The notes beneath the pieces were generated by a model that was given only the letters and a program-made list of their open reading frames with translations, had not been told where the DNA came from and ran no database searches. The translations under genes and the position numbers were made by a program. DNA of 64,000 bases from Anaeromyxobacter sp. Fw109-5 (lineage in GTDB: Bacteria > Myxococcota > Myxococcia > Myxococcales > Anaeromyxobacteraceae), in the NCBI RefSeq assembly GCF_000017505.1, contig NC_009675.1, positions 1,674,001 to 1,738,000 of the forward strand, written 5' to 3'. How positions within the stretch are numbered: position 1 is the first letter of the stretch; each line of letters begins with the position of its first letter. Positions 1 through 9,029 of the stretch are shown here, in pieces.

Positions 1-254
1 TCGAGCGCCGTGACGACGACGACGCCGATGCCCGGGTCGAGCTGCTTCGCGGCGTCGAGGAGCTCGAGGCCGTCCTTGTCGCCGGGGAGGATGACGTCGG
101 TGAGGAGGACGTCGAAGCGGCGCCGCGCGAGCTGCGCCAGCGCGGTGTCCGCGCCGTCCGCGACCTCCACGTCGTAGCCCGCCGCGCGCAGGTAGTCGCC
201 GTAGACGGTACGCGCGAACCGCTCGTCGTCGACGAGGAGGACGGCGTTTCCCAT
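1..254 (-). CDS. Response regulator receiver protein (partial, C-terminus outside window)
   Basis: This minus-strand frame begins with ATG at 254 and runs off the left edge, so about 84 residues are visible. The N-terminus reads MGNAVLLVDDERFARTVYGD, with the acidic pair of a CheY-like receiver. Further on LLTDVILPGDKDG supplies the phospho-acceptor Asp, followed by a VVVVTA strand. It is therefore a phosphorylatable receiver domain; any output domain lies outside the window. Its start codon overlaps the region just upstream of the divergent CheW-like gene, so the two share a very short promoter region and may belong to one signalling unit. A TACGAT hexamer lies eight bases before the ATG on the minus strand. 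Family assignment is firm, the partner is unknown. Confidence 0.85.
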   Translation of the reverse strand, partial: MGNAVLLVDDERFARTVYGDYLRAAGYDVEVADGADTALAQLARRRFDVLLTDVILPGDKDGLELLDAAKQLDPGIGVVVVTAL

Positions 255-270
255 GGCCGGCCATCGTATC

Positions 271-1056
271 ATGGCGTCCGTGGGCTCCCTCGCGTCCGAC
301 GGCAAGGCGCTGATCTTCTCCGCGGGCGGGGTGCGCCTCGCGCTCCGGCTCTCGCACGTGCGCGAGCTCCTCGCCGTGCCGCCCGACGCGGGAGAGGTGA
401 GCGTCCGCGGCGAGCCGGTGCCGACCGCCTTCGTGTCCACGGTGCTCGGCCTCCCCGCCGGCCCCTCGCCCTACGCGCTCCTCACCGAGGACCCCGCGCG
501 CGCCGCGCTGCGCGTCGAGGCGCTGCACGGGATCGTCGATCTCGCCGAGGCGGAGGTGTTCCAGCTCCCCGCGCGCACGCCGCTGCCGCAGCCGGCGCCG
601 TTCGCGGGCGCGATCGTGGCGCGGGGCGAGCTGGCGCTCGAGCTCGCCGTCTCCACGCTCGGCTTCGCACCGCTCGAGCCCGCCGAGGAGCTGCCGGAGC
701 CGCCGCCCGACGCCGCGCTCGGCGCCGGGGCGGAGCGCGAGCTTCGCTTCGCCCGCGGCGGCCGCACCTACGCCGTCCCGCTGTCGCTGCTCGTCCAGAT
801 CCTCGAGGCGCCGGAGGTCGCGCGCGTGCCGCTCACGCCGCAGTCGCACCGCGGCCTCCTCCACCACGCGCGCGCGCTCCACCCGGTCGTCGACGTCGGC
901 GTCCTCTACGGCGACGCGCCGGGGGAGGGGAGGACCGTGCTGCTCGTGGACGCGGGCGGCGCCGGGGTGGGCGTCGTCGCCGATCGCGTGCTCGGTGTCG
1001 CCGAGGGTGAGGCGGAGGTCACCCGGCCACCGTGGGACGCGCTCTTCGGCGTGTAG
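271..1056 (+). CDS. Tandem CheW-like domain protein
   Basis: The product has about 261 residues with two CheW-like folds. The first (roughly residues 10-130) begins KALIFSAGGVRLALRLSHV and contains a degenerate CheW core. The second (roughly 155-261) begins RELRFARGGRTYAVPLSLL and ends with a VVADRVLGVAEGE segment typical of CheW. CheW proteins couple chemoreceptors to CheA-type kinases in the cytoplasm; a double-CheW protein without a kinase domain would be a scaffold or adaptor. No CheA or receptor gene is visible nearby. An in-frame ATG at 253 would add six residues but overlaps the start of the divergent receiver gene, so 271 is preferred. The domain family is clear, the pathway is not. 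Confidence 0.72.
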   Translation: MASVGSLASDGKALIFSAGGVRLALRLSHVRELLAVPPDAGEVSVRGEPVPTAFVSTVLGLPAGPSPYALLTEDPARAALRVEALHGIVDLAEAEVFQLPARTPLPQPAPFAGAIVARGELALELAVSTLGFAPLEPAEELPEPPPDAALGAGAERELRFARGGRTYAVPLSLLVQILEAPEVARVPLTPQSHRGLLHHARALHPVVDVGVLYGDAPGEGRTVLLVDAGGAGVGVVADRVLGVAEGEAEVTRPPWDALFGV

Positions 1057-1128
1057 CCGAGGGGGCCGACCGGCGCCGGTGTGGGCCTCGCGGGATCACC
1101 TCCAGGCGCCCGTAAAGCCTCGCGAACG

Positions 1129-1157
1129 TTGACATTCGGGCGATCGCGGCGTTACTG
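1129..1157 (+). promoter_or_regulatory. Sigma70-like promoter for the RomR-like gene
   Basis: TTGACA at 1129-1134 is followed after 17 bases by TTACTG at 1152-1157. The -35 box is perfect and the -10 box is poor. It lies 39 bases before the ATG of the regulator gene, in the 140-base gap after the CheW-like gene. Confidence 0.4.
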
Positions 1158-1196
1158 GTTACGGTCTTCCTCCCCTCCGCTCCCCCGGGATCCCCG

Positions 1197-2558
1197 ATGC
1201 CCAAGAACCTGCTCCTCGCGGACGACTCGATCACGATCCAGAAGGTCGTGGGCATCACCTTCGCGAACGAGGACTACCAGGTCGTCGCGGTGGGGAACGG
1301 GGAGGACGCCGTCCTGCGGGCGCGCGAGCTGAAGCCGGACGTCATCCTCGCCGACGTCGTCATGCCGAAGCGCAACGGCTACGAGGTGTGCGAGGCGGTG
1401 AAGGCGGATCCGGCGCTGGCGCACATCCCGGTGATCCTGCTCGCCGGCACGTTCGAGGCGTTCGACGAGGCGCGCGCTCGCGGCGCGCGCGCCGACGGGC
1501 ACATCGCGAAGCCCTTCGAGAGCCAGGCGCTCATCAACAAGGTGCGCGAGCTGGTCGAGGGGAAGGCGGCGGCGGCGGCCGCGCCCCAGGCTCCGCGCCC
1601 GTTCGCGTCCGCCGCCGCGCCCCGGCCCGCCGCTCCGTCGCCCGGCGCGCCCGCCCCTGCGTCGACCCGCCCGACGGCGCCCGGCGCCATCCCTCCCGGC
1701 GCGCGTCCGGGCGGACCGATCCCCGCGCCCGGCGCCCGTCCGTCGGCACCCGGCTATCCGCCCGCAGGCGTGCCCCGGCCCGGGATGGCCGCGCCGCCCG
1801 CCGGAGCGCGGCCCGCCGGACCTTTCCCCGGCCCCGCCGCCCAGGCGCGTCCCGGAGTGCCCGGCCCCGGCGTTCCGCCGGGCGCTCGACCCGGCGCGTT
1901 CCCGTCCGGCGCCGTCCCCGGTGCGCGTCCCGGAGCGATGCCCCCGGGCGCGGTCCCGGCTCCCGGCGCCTTCCGGCCCGCGGCGCCGGGGGTGCCTCCG
2001 CCCGGCGCCCGCCCCACGGCACCCTTCCCCGGCGCGCCGGCGCCGCAGGCCCGCCCCGCCGCGCCCGTCCAGCCGGTGCGTCCGGCGGCGCCGGCCGCGC
2101 CCCTGCCGCAGCAGGCGCGCCCCGCGCCCGCCGTGCAGCCTCCGGTCCAGGCCCCTGCGGCGCGCAAGGATCCCTTCGGCTTCGGCACGCCCGCCCCCCC
2201 GCCGCCCGCAGCCCGCGACGACGACTGGAGCGACGTGGACATGGGCGAGGCGGCGGGTGCGCCGTCGGTGGGGGCGCCGTTCGTCCGCGCGGCGGCGCCC
2301 GCGCCGCTCGCGCTGCCGCCCGAGAGCGCCGCGCCCGAGCTGGCGCCGATGCACGAGTTCGTACCGCCCGCGGCGGCCACCGGCCACGCGCCCGCCGCGG
2401 CCGCCCCGGCCGACGGCGGCGAGGCGGTGCTCCGCGACGCGCTCTCGAAGGCCTCGCGCGAGGTGATCGAGCGCGTCGTATGGGAGGTGGTACCCGAGCT
2501 CGCGGAGACCATCATCCGCGAGAACCTCGACCGCCTCGTGAAGTCGCGCCAGGGCTAG
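1197..2558 (+). CDS. romR: RomR-like response regulator with proline-rich linker
   Basis: The 453-residue product starts with a receiver domain (residues 1-120): DD at 9-10, the phospho-acceptor in ILADVVMPKRNG, and the conserved Lys in HIAKPFE. A linker of about 200 residues follows, made almost only of Pro, Ala, Gly and Arg. After it come a short acidic stretch and a conserved C-terminal helix (ASREVIERVVWEVVPELAET). The order receiver, proline-rich linker, C-terminal helix is that of myxobacterial RomR, which sets cell polarity with the MglA/MglB GTPase switch, and the N-terminus MPKNLLLADDSITIQKV resembles what I recall of it. MglA and MglB are not in the window. No Shine-Dalgarno precedes the ATG. 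Receiver certain; RomR orthology is inference from architecture and memory. Confidence 0.75.
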   Translation: MPKNLLLADDSITIQKVVGITFANEDYQVVAVGNGEDAVLRARELKPDVILADVVMPKRNGYEVCEAVKADPALAHIPVILLAGTFEAFDEARARGARADGHIAKPFESQALINKVRELVEGKAAAAAAPQAPRPFASAAAPRPAAPSPGAPAPASTRPTAPGAIPPGARPGGPIPAPGARPSAPGYPPAGVPRPGMAAPPAGARPAGPFPGPAAQARPGVPGPGVPPGARPGAFPSGAVPGARPGAMPPGAVPAPGAFRPAAPGVPPPGARPTAPFPGAPAPQARPAAPVQPVRPAAPAAPLPQQARPAPAVQPPVQAPAARKDPFGFGTPAPPPPAARDDDWSDVDMGEAAGAPSVGAPFVRAAAPAPLALPPESAAPELAPMHEFVPPAAATGHAPAAAAPADGGEAVLRDALSKASREVIERVVWEVVPELAETIIRENLDRLVKSRQG

Positions 2559-2634
2559 ACCGGGCGCATCCCTCCCACCGCACCTTCCTTGACCTCCGGT
2601 CCGCACGCCGGGCCGCAGGGCGAATCGAGACGTC

Positions 2635-5600
2635 ATGGAGAACGACAACCGCACCGAGCTCGCGAAGGGCTACGAGCACCGCGAGGTCGAGGCACGCTGG
2701 TATCCCTTCTGGCTCGAGCGCGGCTACTTCCACGGCGACGAGCACGACCGCAGCCGGCCGCCGTTCTCGATCGTGCTGCCGCCGCCGAACGTCACCGGGT
2801 CGCTGCACCTCGGCCACGCGCTGACCGCGACCCTGCAGGACGTGCTCATCCGCTGGAAGCGCATGAGCGGCTTCAACACCCTCTGGCTCCCCGGCACCGA
2901 CCACGCCGGCATCGCGACGCAGATGATCGTCGAGAAGGAGCTGAGGAAGACCGAGAAGCTGAGCCGCCACGACCTCGGGCGCGAGGAGTTCCTGAAGCGC
3001 GTGTGGGCGTGGAAGGAGCGCTACGGCTCGCGCATCGGAGAGCAGCACCAGGCGCTCGGCGCGTCCCTCGACTGGGAGCGCGAGCGCTTCACCATGGACG
3101 AGCGGTCCTCGCGCGCCGTGCGCGAGGTCTTCGTGCGCCTCCACGAGGAGGGGCTCGTCTACCGCGAGAAGAAGCTCATCAACTGGTGCCCCGACTGCCA
3201 CACCGCGCTCTCCGACCTCGAGGTCGAGCACGAGGAGGCCCACGCGGGCGAGCTCTGGTCCTTCGCCTATCCGCTCGTCGATCCCGTCGGCGGGCTGAGC
3301 GAGATCGTGGTGGCGACCACGCGGCCCGAGACGATGCTGGGCGACACCGCCGTCGCGGTCCACCCCGACGACGAGCGCTACCGCGCGCTCGTCGGCCGGA
3401 AGGTCCGCCACCCCATCCTCGACCGGGAGCTCCCGATCGTCGCCGACGCGATCCTCGTCGATCCCAAGTTCGGCACGGGCGCGGTGAAGGTCACGCCGGC
3501 GCACGACTTCAACGACTTCGAGGTCGGCAAGCGCCACGGGCTCGAGCAGATCACCGTCATCGGCCCCGACGGGCGGATGACCGAGGCGGCCGGACCGCTC
3601 GCCGGCAGGGACCGCTTCGAGGCGCGCCCGGAGGTGAAGCGGATCATCGCCGAGCAGGGGCTCGACCGGGGGACGAAGCCGCACCTGCTCCCGCTCGGCC
3701 GCTGCCAGCGCTCGCAGACCGTCCTCGAGCCGCTCCTCTCCGACCAGTGGTACGTGAGGATCGAGCCGCTCGCGCGCCCCGCGATCGAGGCGGTGGAGCA
3801 GGGCCGGACGCGCTTCATCCCGGAGCAGTGGACGAACACGTACATGGCGTGGATGCGCAACATCCACGACTGGTGCATCAGCCGCCAGCTCTGGTGGGGC
3901 CACCAGATCCCGGCCTGGTACTGCCCCGACGGCCACGTCACCGTCGCGCGGGAGACCCCGTCCGCCTGCCGGATCTGCGCGAGCGCCGAGCTGCGCCAGG
4001 ACGAGGACGTGCTCGACACCTGGTTCTCCTCGGCGCTGTGGCCGTTCTCGACCATGGGCTGGCCCGAGGACACCGACACGCTGCGGACCTTCTACCCGAC
4101 CTCCGTCATGGAGACGGGCCACGACATCATCTTCTTCTGGGTCGCCCGGATGATGATGATGGGCATCCACTTCATGGGCGAGGTGCCTTTCCGGACGGTG
4201 TACCTGCACCCGATGGTGCGGGACGAGAAGGGCCAGAAGATGTCGAAGACGAAGGGGAACGTCATCGACCCCCTCGTCATCACCGAGCAGTACGGCGCCG
4301 ACGCCCTGCGCTTCACGCTCGCCGCGCTCACCGCGCAGGGCCGCGACATCAAGCTCGCGAAGGACCGCATCGAGGGCTATCGCGCGTTCGCGAACAAGCT
4401 CTGGAACGCGACGCGCTTCGCGCTCATGAACCTCGAGGGCCACGTCCACCAGGCGGTCGATCCGACGAAGCTCGCGATGACGCCGGCGGACCGCTGGATC
4501 CTCGCGCGCACGCAGCGCGCGGTGAACGACACCGTCACGGCGCTCGAGGGGCTCCGCTTCAACGAGGCGGCGAACACGGTCTACCAGTTCGTGTGGGGCG
4601 AGCTCTGCGACTGGTACATCGAGCTCGCGAAGGAGGCGCTCTACGGCGACGACGCCGGCAAGAAGGCCGCGGCGCAGGCGACGCTCACCCACGCGCTCAA
4701 GACCGCGCTGCTGCTCCTCCATCCGTTCATGCCGTTCATCACCGAGGAGCTCTGGCACGTGCTCCGCGCGCGCGTGCGCGCCGAGGGGTGGCCGGACTCG
4801 ATCCTCGCCGGCCGCTACCCGCACGTCGGCGAGGTCGACGAGGAGGCCGAGGCCGCGTTCGGCCCGGTGATCGGCATCGTGGACGCCATCCGCAACATCC
4901 GCGGCGAGATGAACGTTCCGTTCAAGGTGGTCCTCGAGGACGTGGAGATCGGCTCGCTCGCGCCGGAGGCCGAGGCGACCGTGCGTGAAGAGCTCGGCCG
5001 CGTGCACCGGCTCGCCAACGTGAAGGACGCGCGCGTGCTCTCCGACGGGGCGGCCCCCGCCAAGCGCGGGCAGAGCGCGGTCGCGGTCGGCGCCGGCTTC
5101 GAGGTGCGCGTCGGTCTCGCCGGCGCGGTCGACGTCGCGGCGGAGTCGACCAGAATCGACAAGGAAATCGGCAAGTTGGACCAGGATCTCGCGTCCGTCT
5201 CGAGGAAGCTGGAGAATCCGAGCTTCGTCGCGAAGGCGCCGCCGGAGGTGGTCGAGAAGGACCGCGCTCGGCTCGTCGAGCTGCGCGAAAAAAAGCACAA
5301 GCTCGAGGCGCATCGTGCAATGCTCTCGGGCTCGGAACCGGTTTCCACGAGGAGGCAAACCATGGAGAACCAGAACGAGCAGAAGCCCACGACCGAGGAG
5401 ACGACGCCGGCGCCGGCGGCGGCGGTGCAGGAGGCCGCGGGCCAGGTGCAGACGGCCGTCGCCGGGGCGGTCGAGAAGGTCGTCGCCACGGCCACCGAGA
5501 TCGCGAAGGCCGCGTCGAACGCGGTGGTCTCCGGGATCGAGGGGCTCCGCAAGGAGCGCAAGCCGGCGCGGCGTCCGGCGCGCAAGGCGGCGGCGAAGCC

Positions 5601-5793
5601 CGCGCGCGGCGCGAAGAAGGTGGCGAAGAAGGCCGCCGCCAAGAAGGTGCCCGCCAGGAAGGCTCCCGCGAGGAAGGCGGCGGCGCGCGGCGGCAAGAAG
5701 ACGGCGGCCAAGCGCGTGGCGAAGGCGCCGGTGCGCAAGACCGCCGCGAAGAAGGGCGCCCGCAAGGCGGCGGCGCGGCGCGGCAAGAAGTAG
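2635..5793 (+). CDS. valS: Valyl-tRNA synthetase, open in frame into an H1-like tail
   Basis: This class I aminoacyl-tRNA synthetase charges tRNA-Val. The ATP signature HLGH lies near residue 58 within PPPNVTGSLHLGHAL, and KMSKT is at 535-539. The editing domain (TTRPETMLGDTAVAV), anticodon-binding region and C-terminal coiled-coil arm are all present, so the enzyme is complete by about residue 909. No stop codon follows. The frame stays open for another 143 residues of Lys/Ala/Arg-rich sequence that looks like a separate histone H1-like protein, which has its own start and a strong ribosome binding site. Either the cell makes a ValS-H1 fusion of 1052 residues plus a free H1-like protein, or a valS stop codon has been lost. 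ValS identity is certain. Confidence 0.95.
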   Translation: MENDNRTELAKGYEHREVEARWYPFWLERGYFHGDEHDRSRPPFSIVLPPPNVTGSLHLGHALTATLQDVLIRWKRMSGFNTLWLPGTDHAGIATQMIVEKELRKTEKLSRHDLGREEFLKRVWAWKERYGSRIGEQHQALGASLDWERERFTMDERSSRAVREVFVRLHEEGLVYREKKLINWCPDCHTALSDLEVEHEEAHAGELWSFAYPLVDPVGGLSEIVVATTRPETMLGDTAVAVHPDDERYRALVGRKVRHPILDRELPIVADAILVDPKFGTGAVKVTPAHDFNDFEVGKRHGLEQITVIGPDGRMTEAAGPLAGRDRFEARPEVKRIIAEQGLDRGTKPHLLPLGRCQRSQTVLEPLLSDQWYVRIEPLARPAIEAVEQGRTRFIPEQWTNTYMAWMRNIHDWCISRQLWWGHQIPAWYCPDGHVTVARETPSACRICASAELRQDEDVLDTWFSSALWPFSTMGWPEDTDTLRTFYPTSVMETGHDIIFFWVARMMMMGIHFMGEVPFRTVYLHPMVRDEKGQKMSKTKGNVIDPLVITEQYGADALRFTLAALTAQGRDIKLAKDRIEGYRAFANKLWNATRFALMNLEGHVHQAVDPTKLAMTPADRWILARTQRAVNDTVTALEGLRFNEAANTVYQFVWGELCDWYIELAKEALYGDDAGKKAAAQATLTHALKTALLLLHPFMPFITEELWHVLRARVRAEGWPDSILAGRYPHVGEVDEEAEAAFGPVIGIVDAIRNIRGEMNVPFKVVLEDVEIGSLAPEAEATVREELGRVHRLANVKDARVLSDGAAPAKRGQSAVAVGAGFEVRVGLAGAVDVAAESTRIDKEIGKLDQDLASVSRKLENPSFVAKAPPEVVEKDRARLVELREKKHKLEAHRAMLSGSEPVSTRRQTMENQNEQKPTTEETTPAPAAAVQEAAGQVQTAVAGAVEKVVATATEIAKAASNAVVSGIEGLRKERKPARRPARKAAAKPARGAKKVAKKAAAKKVPARKAPARKAAARGGKKTAAKRVAKAPVRKTAAKKGARKAAARRGKK
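5350..5355 (+). promoter_or_regulatory. Strong internal Shine-Dalgarno site inside the valS frame
   Basis: AGGAGG at 5350-5355 sits six bases before the in-frame ATG at 5362. It is one of the best ribosome binding sites in the window. It argues that translation of the H1-like product starts here independently, although the valS frame reads straight through. Confidence 0.75.
5362..5793 (+). CDS. Histone H1-like Lys/Ala-rich DNA-binding protein
   Basis: The product has 143 residues in two parts. Residues 1-60 are Ala/Glu/Val-rich and amphipathic (EAAGQVQTAVAGAVEKVVAT and similar). Residues 65-143 are almost only Lys, Arg, Ala and Pro in AAKK, PARK and ARKAA repeats, like the C-terminal tail of eukaryotic histone H1 and of bacterial H1-like proteins such as HctB or BpH1. 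It most likely binds DNA non-specifically or condenses it. The start is chosen on a perfect AGGAGG site six bases upstream. The frame is continuous with valS, without an intervening stop. nadC begins eight bases after its stop. Function is inferred from composition only; a short H1-like protein or a genuine ValS tail are both possible. Confidence 0.7.
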   Translation: MENQNEQKPTTEETTPAPAAAVQEAAGQVQTAVAGAVEKVVATATEIAKAASNAVVSGIEGLRKERKPARRPARKAAAKPARGAKKVAKKAAAKKVPARKAPARKAAARGGKKTAAKRVAKAPVRKTAAKKGARKAAARRGKK

Positions 5794-5801
5794 CTTCGGG
5801 G

Positions 5802-6647
5802 ATGCCCCGGCTCTCGGCCCACGCGGAGCGCCTCGTCGAGCTCGCGCTGGAGGAGGACCTCCTCCTCGGCGACGTGACCAGCGAGGCCACGATCGACCCG
5901 GCGGCGAAGGGGGAGGGGAAGTTCCTCGTGAAGGAGGAGCTGACCCTCGCCGGGACCGCCGTCGCCGTCCGGGTCTTCGAGCAGCTCGGCGCGGCGTGCC
6001 GGTTCGACCGGGCGGATGGTGCGCGCGCTGCGCGCGGCGAGGTGGTCGGGGTCGCCACCGGGTCCGTGCGCGCCCTCCTCGCCGCCGAGCGGACCGCGCT
6101 CAACTTCCTGCAGCGACTCTCCGGGGTGGCGACCGCGACGCGGCGCTGCGCCGACGCCCTCGCCGCGGGCGGCGGGCGGACGCGGCTCCTCGACACGCGC
6201 AAGACGACGCCGGGCTGGCGCATGCTCGAGAAGGCGGCGGTGCGCGCCGGCGGCGGCAAGAACCACCGCTTCGCGCTCGGCGACGGCATCCTCATCAAGG
6301 ACAATCACGTCGCGGCGTGCGGCGGCGTCGCCGAGGCCGTGCGCCGCGCCCGCGCCGAGGCGGGGGCCATGCTCAAGATCGAGGTCGAGGTGGTGGACCT
6401 CGCCGGCCTCGAGGCCGCCATCGCCGCCGCGGCCGACATCGTCCTGCTCGACAACATGGACGAATCGACCATGGCGGAGGCGGTGCGGCTCGCGCGCGGG
6501 CGCGTCCTGCTCGAGGCGAGCGGGAACATGACCCTGGAGCGGCTCCCCCGGGTGGCCGCCACCGGCGTCGACTTCGTCTCGATGGGCGCCATCACGCACT
6601 CGGCGCGGGCGGTGGACATCTCGTTCGAGCTGACGCCCTCGGGGTGA
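5802..6647 (+). CDS. nadC: Nicotinate-nucleotide pyrophosphorylase (quinolinate phosphoribosyltransferase)
   Basis: NadC converts quinolinate and PRPP to nicotinate mononucleotide, CO2 and pyrophosphate in NAD biosynthesis. The 281-residue length is usual. Diagnostic blocks are visible: the N-terminal EEDLLLGDVTSEA, the TALNFLQRLSGVAT helix, LLDTRKTTPGWRMLEK with catalytic Arg and Lys, KNHRFALGDGILIKDNH, IEVEVV, and IVLLDNMD near the C-terminus. It follows the H1-like gene by eight bases and is followed by birA after 13 bases, so valS, the H1-like gene, nadC and birA are probably cotranscribed. nadA and nadB are not in the window. Assignment is secure. Confidence 0.95.
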   Translation: MPRLSAHAERLVELALEEDLLLGDVTSEATIDPAAKGEGKFLVKEELTLAGTAVAVRVFEQLGAACRFDRADGARAARGEVVGVATGSVRALLAAERTALNFLQRLSGVATATRRCADALAAGGGRTRLLDTRKTTPGWRMLEKAAVRAGGGKNHRFALGDGILIKDNHVAACGGVAEAVRRARAEAGAMLKIEVEVVDLAGLEAAIAAAADIVLLDNMDESTMAEAVRLARGRVLLEASGNMTLERLPRVAATGVDFVSMGAITHSARAVDISFELTPSG

Positions 6648-6660
6648 CCGGGAGATCGCG

Positions 6661-7650
6661 ATGGCGGAGACCTCGAGCAGCGAGGAGCTCGTCCTCGCCT
6701 TCCTCGCGGAGGCGGGCGACGAGTTCGTCTCCGGCGAGGCGATCTCCGGCAAGCTCGGGCTCACCCGGGCGGCGGTCTGGAAGCACGTGAACGCGCTGCG
6801 CGCCGCCGGGTACCGCATCGACGCGCTGCCCGCGCGCGGCTACCGGCTCGCCGAGGTACCCGACCGGCTCACCGCGCTCGAGCTTCGCCCGCTGCTCGAC
6901 ACCCACGATCTGGGCCGGGAGCTGCACTGCTACGACGAGCTCGGCTCGACCAACGACCGCGCGAAGGAGCTCGCCGACGCGGGCGCGGAGCACGGCGAGG
7001 TCGTGGTGGCGGAGGCGCAGACCGCCGGCCGCGGACGCCGCGGGCGCGAGTGGGTGTCGCCCCCCCGGCGCAACCTGTACTTCTCGGTCGTGCTCCGCCC
7101 CGACCTCCCGCCCGCGCGCGCGGCCGAGCTGACGCTCGTCGCCTCCATCGCGGTGTGCGACGCGGCGCGTCAGGCCGGGGTGGCCGCCGGCATCAAGTGG
7201 CCGAACGACGTGCTCGTCGGCGGGAAGAAGCTCGCAGGGATCCTCACCGAGCTCGCGGCCGAGCCGGACCGGGTGCACTGGGTGGTGATCGGCGTCGGCG
7301 TGAACGTGAACGCGCGCGCAGAGGACTTCCCGGAGGAGCTCCGCGGCGACGCCACGAGCCTCCTCATCGAGCGGCGCCGCCCCGTACCCCGCGCGCTCTT
7401 CGCGGCCGCCTGCCTGACCGGGCTCGAGGGCTGGCTCGACCGTCACGCGGAGGAGGGATTCGGCACCATCCGCGACGCCTGGCGCGAGCGGTCCGTGACC
7501 CTCGGGCGCGAGGTGGTGGTGCGGACGGAGGGGCGCGAGATCGCGGGCGTCGCGGAGGACATCGACGCCCAGGGGGCGCTCCTCGTGCGCGGCCGCGCCG
7601 GCGTGGAGCGGATCCTGGCAGGGGACGTCACCCTGCTCCGCCCGCGATAG
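6661..7650 (+). CDS. birA: Biotin-protein ligase / biotin operon repressor
   Basis: The 329-residue bifunctional protein has an N-terminal winged helix (residues 8-65, containing LGLTRAAVWKHVNALRAAGY) and a biotin-protein ligase catalytic domain. GRGRRGREWVS is the biotin/adenylate-binding loop and IKWPNDVLV carries the catalytic Lys. A short C-terminal SH3-like domain (about 280-329) completes it. It activates biotin to biotinyl-AMP and attaches it to carboxylase carrier domains. The winged helix suggests it also represses biotin genes when loaded, as in Escherichia coli. No biotin operator or bio gene is visible here. The ATG follows nadC by 13 bases. Assignment is secure. Confidence 0.94.
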   Translation: MAETSSSEELVLAFLAEAGDEFVSGEAISGKLGLTRAAVWKHVNALRAAGYRIDALPARGYRLAEVPDRLTALELRPLLDTHDLGRELHCYDELGSTNDRAKELADAGAEHGEVVVAEAQTAGRGRRGREWVSPPRRNLYFSVVLRPDLPPARAAELTLVASIAVCDAARQAGVAAGIKWPNDVLVGGKKLAGILTELAAEPDRVHWVVIGVGVNVNARAEDFPEELRGDATSLLIERRRPVPRALFAAACLTGLEGWLDRHAEEGFGTIRDAWRERSVTLGREVVVRTEGREIAGVAEDIDAQGALLVRGRAGVERILAGDVTLLRPR

Positions 7651-7685
7651 CGGCCGATAGAGCGACACCGGGCAGCGCACCCGCG

Positions 7686-7715
7686 TTGACCCAGGCGGGG
7701 AGGCGACGCTAGGCT
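7686..7715 (+). promoter_or_regulatory. Promoter for a probably leaderless coaX mRNA
   Basis: TTGACC at 7686-7691, an 18-base spacer and TAGGCT at 7710-7715. The GTG start of coaX follows after only six bases, so the predicted transcription start coincides with the start codon and no ribosome binding site is needed. Confidence 0.5.
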
Positions 7716-7721
7716 CCGGCC

Positions 7722-8482
<761 letters not shown>

Positions 8483-8486
<4 letters not shown>

Positions 8487-9022
8487 GCGAGGCCTCCCCC
8501 GCGCCGTCCGCGCCTCTGCCCCCGGGCGATCCGGACCTCGACGAGGGGCTCTCCGCCTTCGCCGCCCGCGATCCGGAGGCCGCGCACGCCGCCTTCGGGC
8601 GGGCGTACCGCCGCGACTCGCGCTCGCCGCGGGCGATGTCCTGGTACGGCGTCACCCTGGTGCTCGTCGAGCGGAACTCGAACCTCGGCGTCGCCCTCTG
8701 CGACCAGGCCGTCCGCGCGGCGGGCCCGGACCCCGAGCTCCTGCTCAACCTGGCGCGGGTGCACCTCGCCTTGAATCAGCGCGAGCGCTCGGTGCGCGCC
8801 ATCTCCCGCGGCCTCGAGCTGTGGCCGCGCGACGCGCGGCTGCTCGCGGCGCGCGACGCGCTCGGCACCCGCAGCGCGCCCGTCCTGCCGTTCCTCTCGC
8901 GCTCCAACCCGCTCAACCGGACGCTCGGCAAGCTGCGCCACCGCTGGCGCCAGCGCCGCGCGCCGGCGTACGAGCTCTCCCCCCTCGCGCTCGGCCTCCC
9001 CGGCGACGCGCCGGGGCCCTAG
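8483..9022 (+). CDS. Small TPR-like protein downstream of coaX
   Basis: The 179-residue product starts at a GTG that overlaps the coaX stop (GTGA). After an Ala/Pro-rich N-terminus, residues 20-130 form TPR-like helices: [40 protein letters not shown] and [21 protein letters not shown] basic C-terminus (LRHRWRQRR) follows. No signal peptide or membrane segment is seen. It is probably a cytoplasmic protein-interaction module. The arrangement does not link it clearly to CoA synthesis. The neighbour downstream begins seven bases after its stop. TPR-like architecture is fairly clear, function unknown. Confidence 0.65.
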
Positions 9023-9029
9023 GAGCCTC

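Noticed and set aside
253-270. Earlier ATG at 253 for the CheW-like protein
   Set aside because: It would overlap the start codon of the divergent receiver gene and adds only six residues unrelated to the CheW fold.
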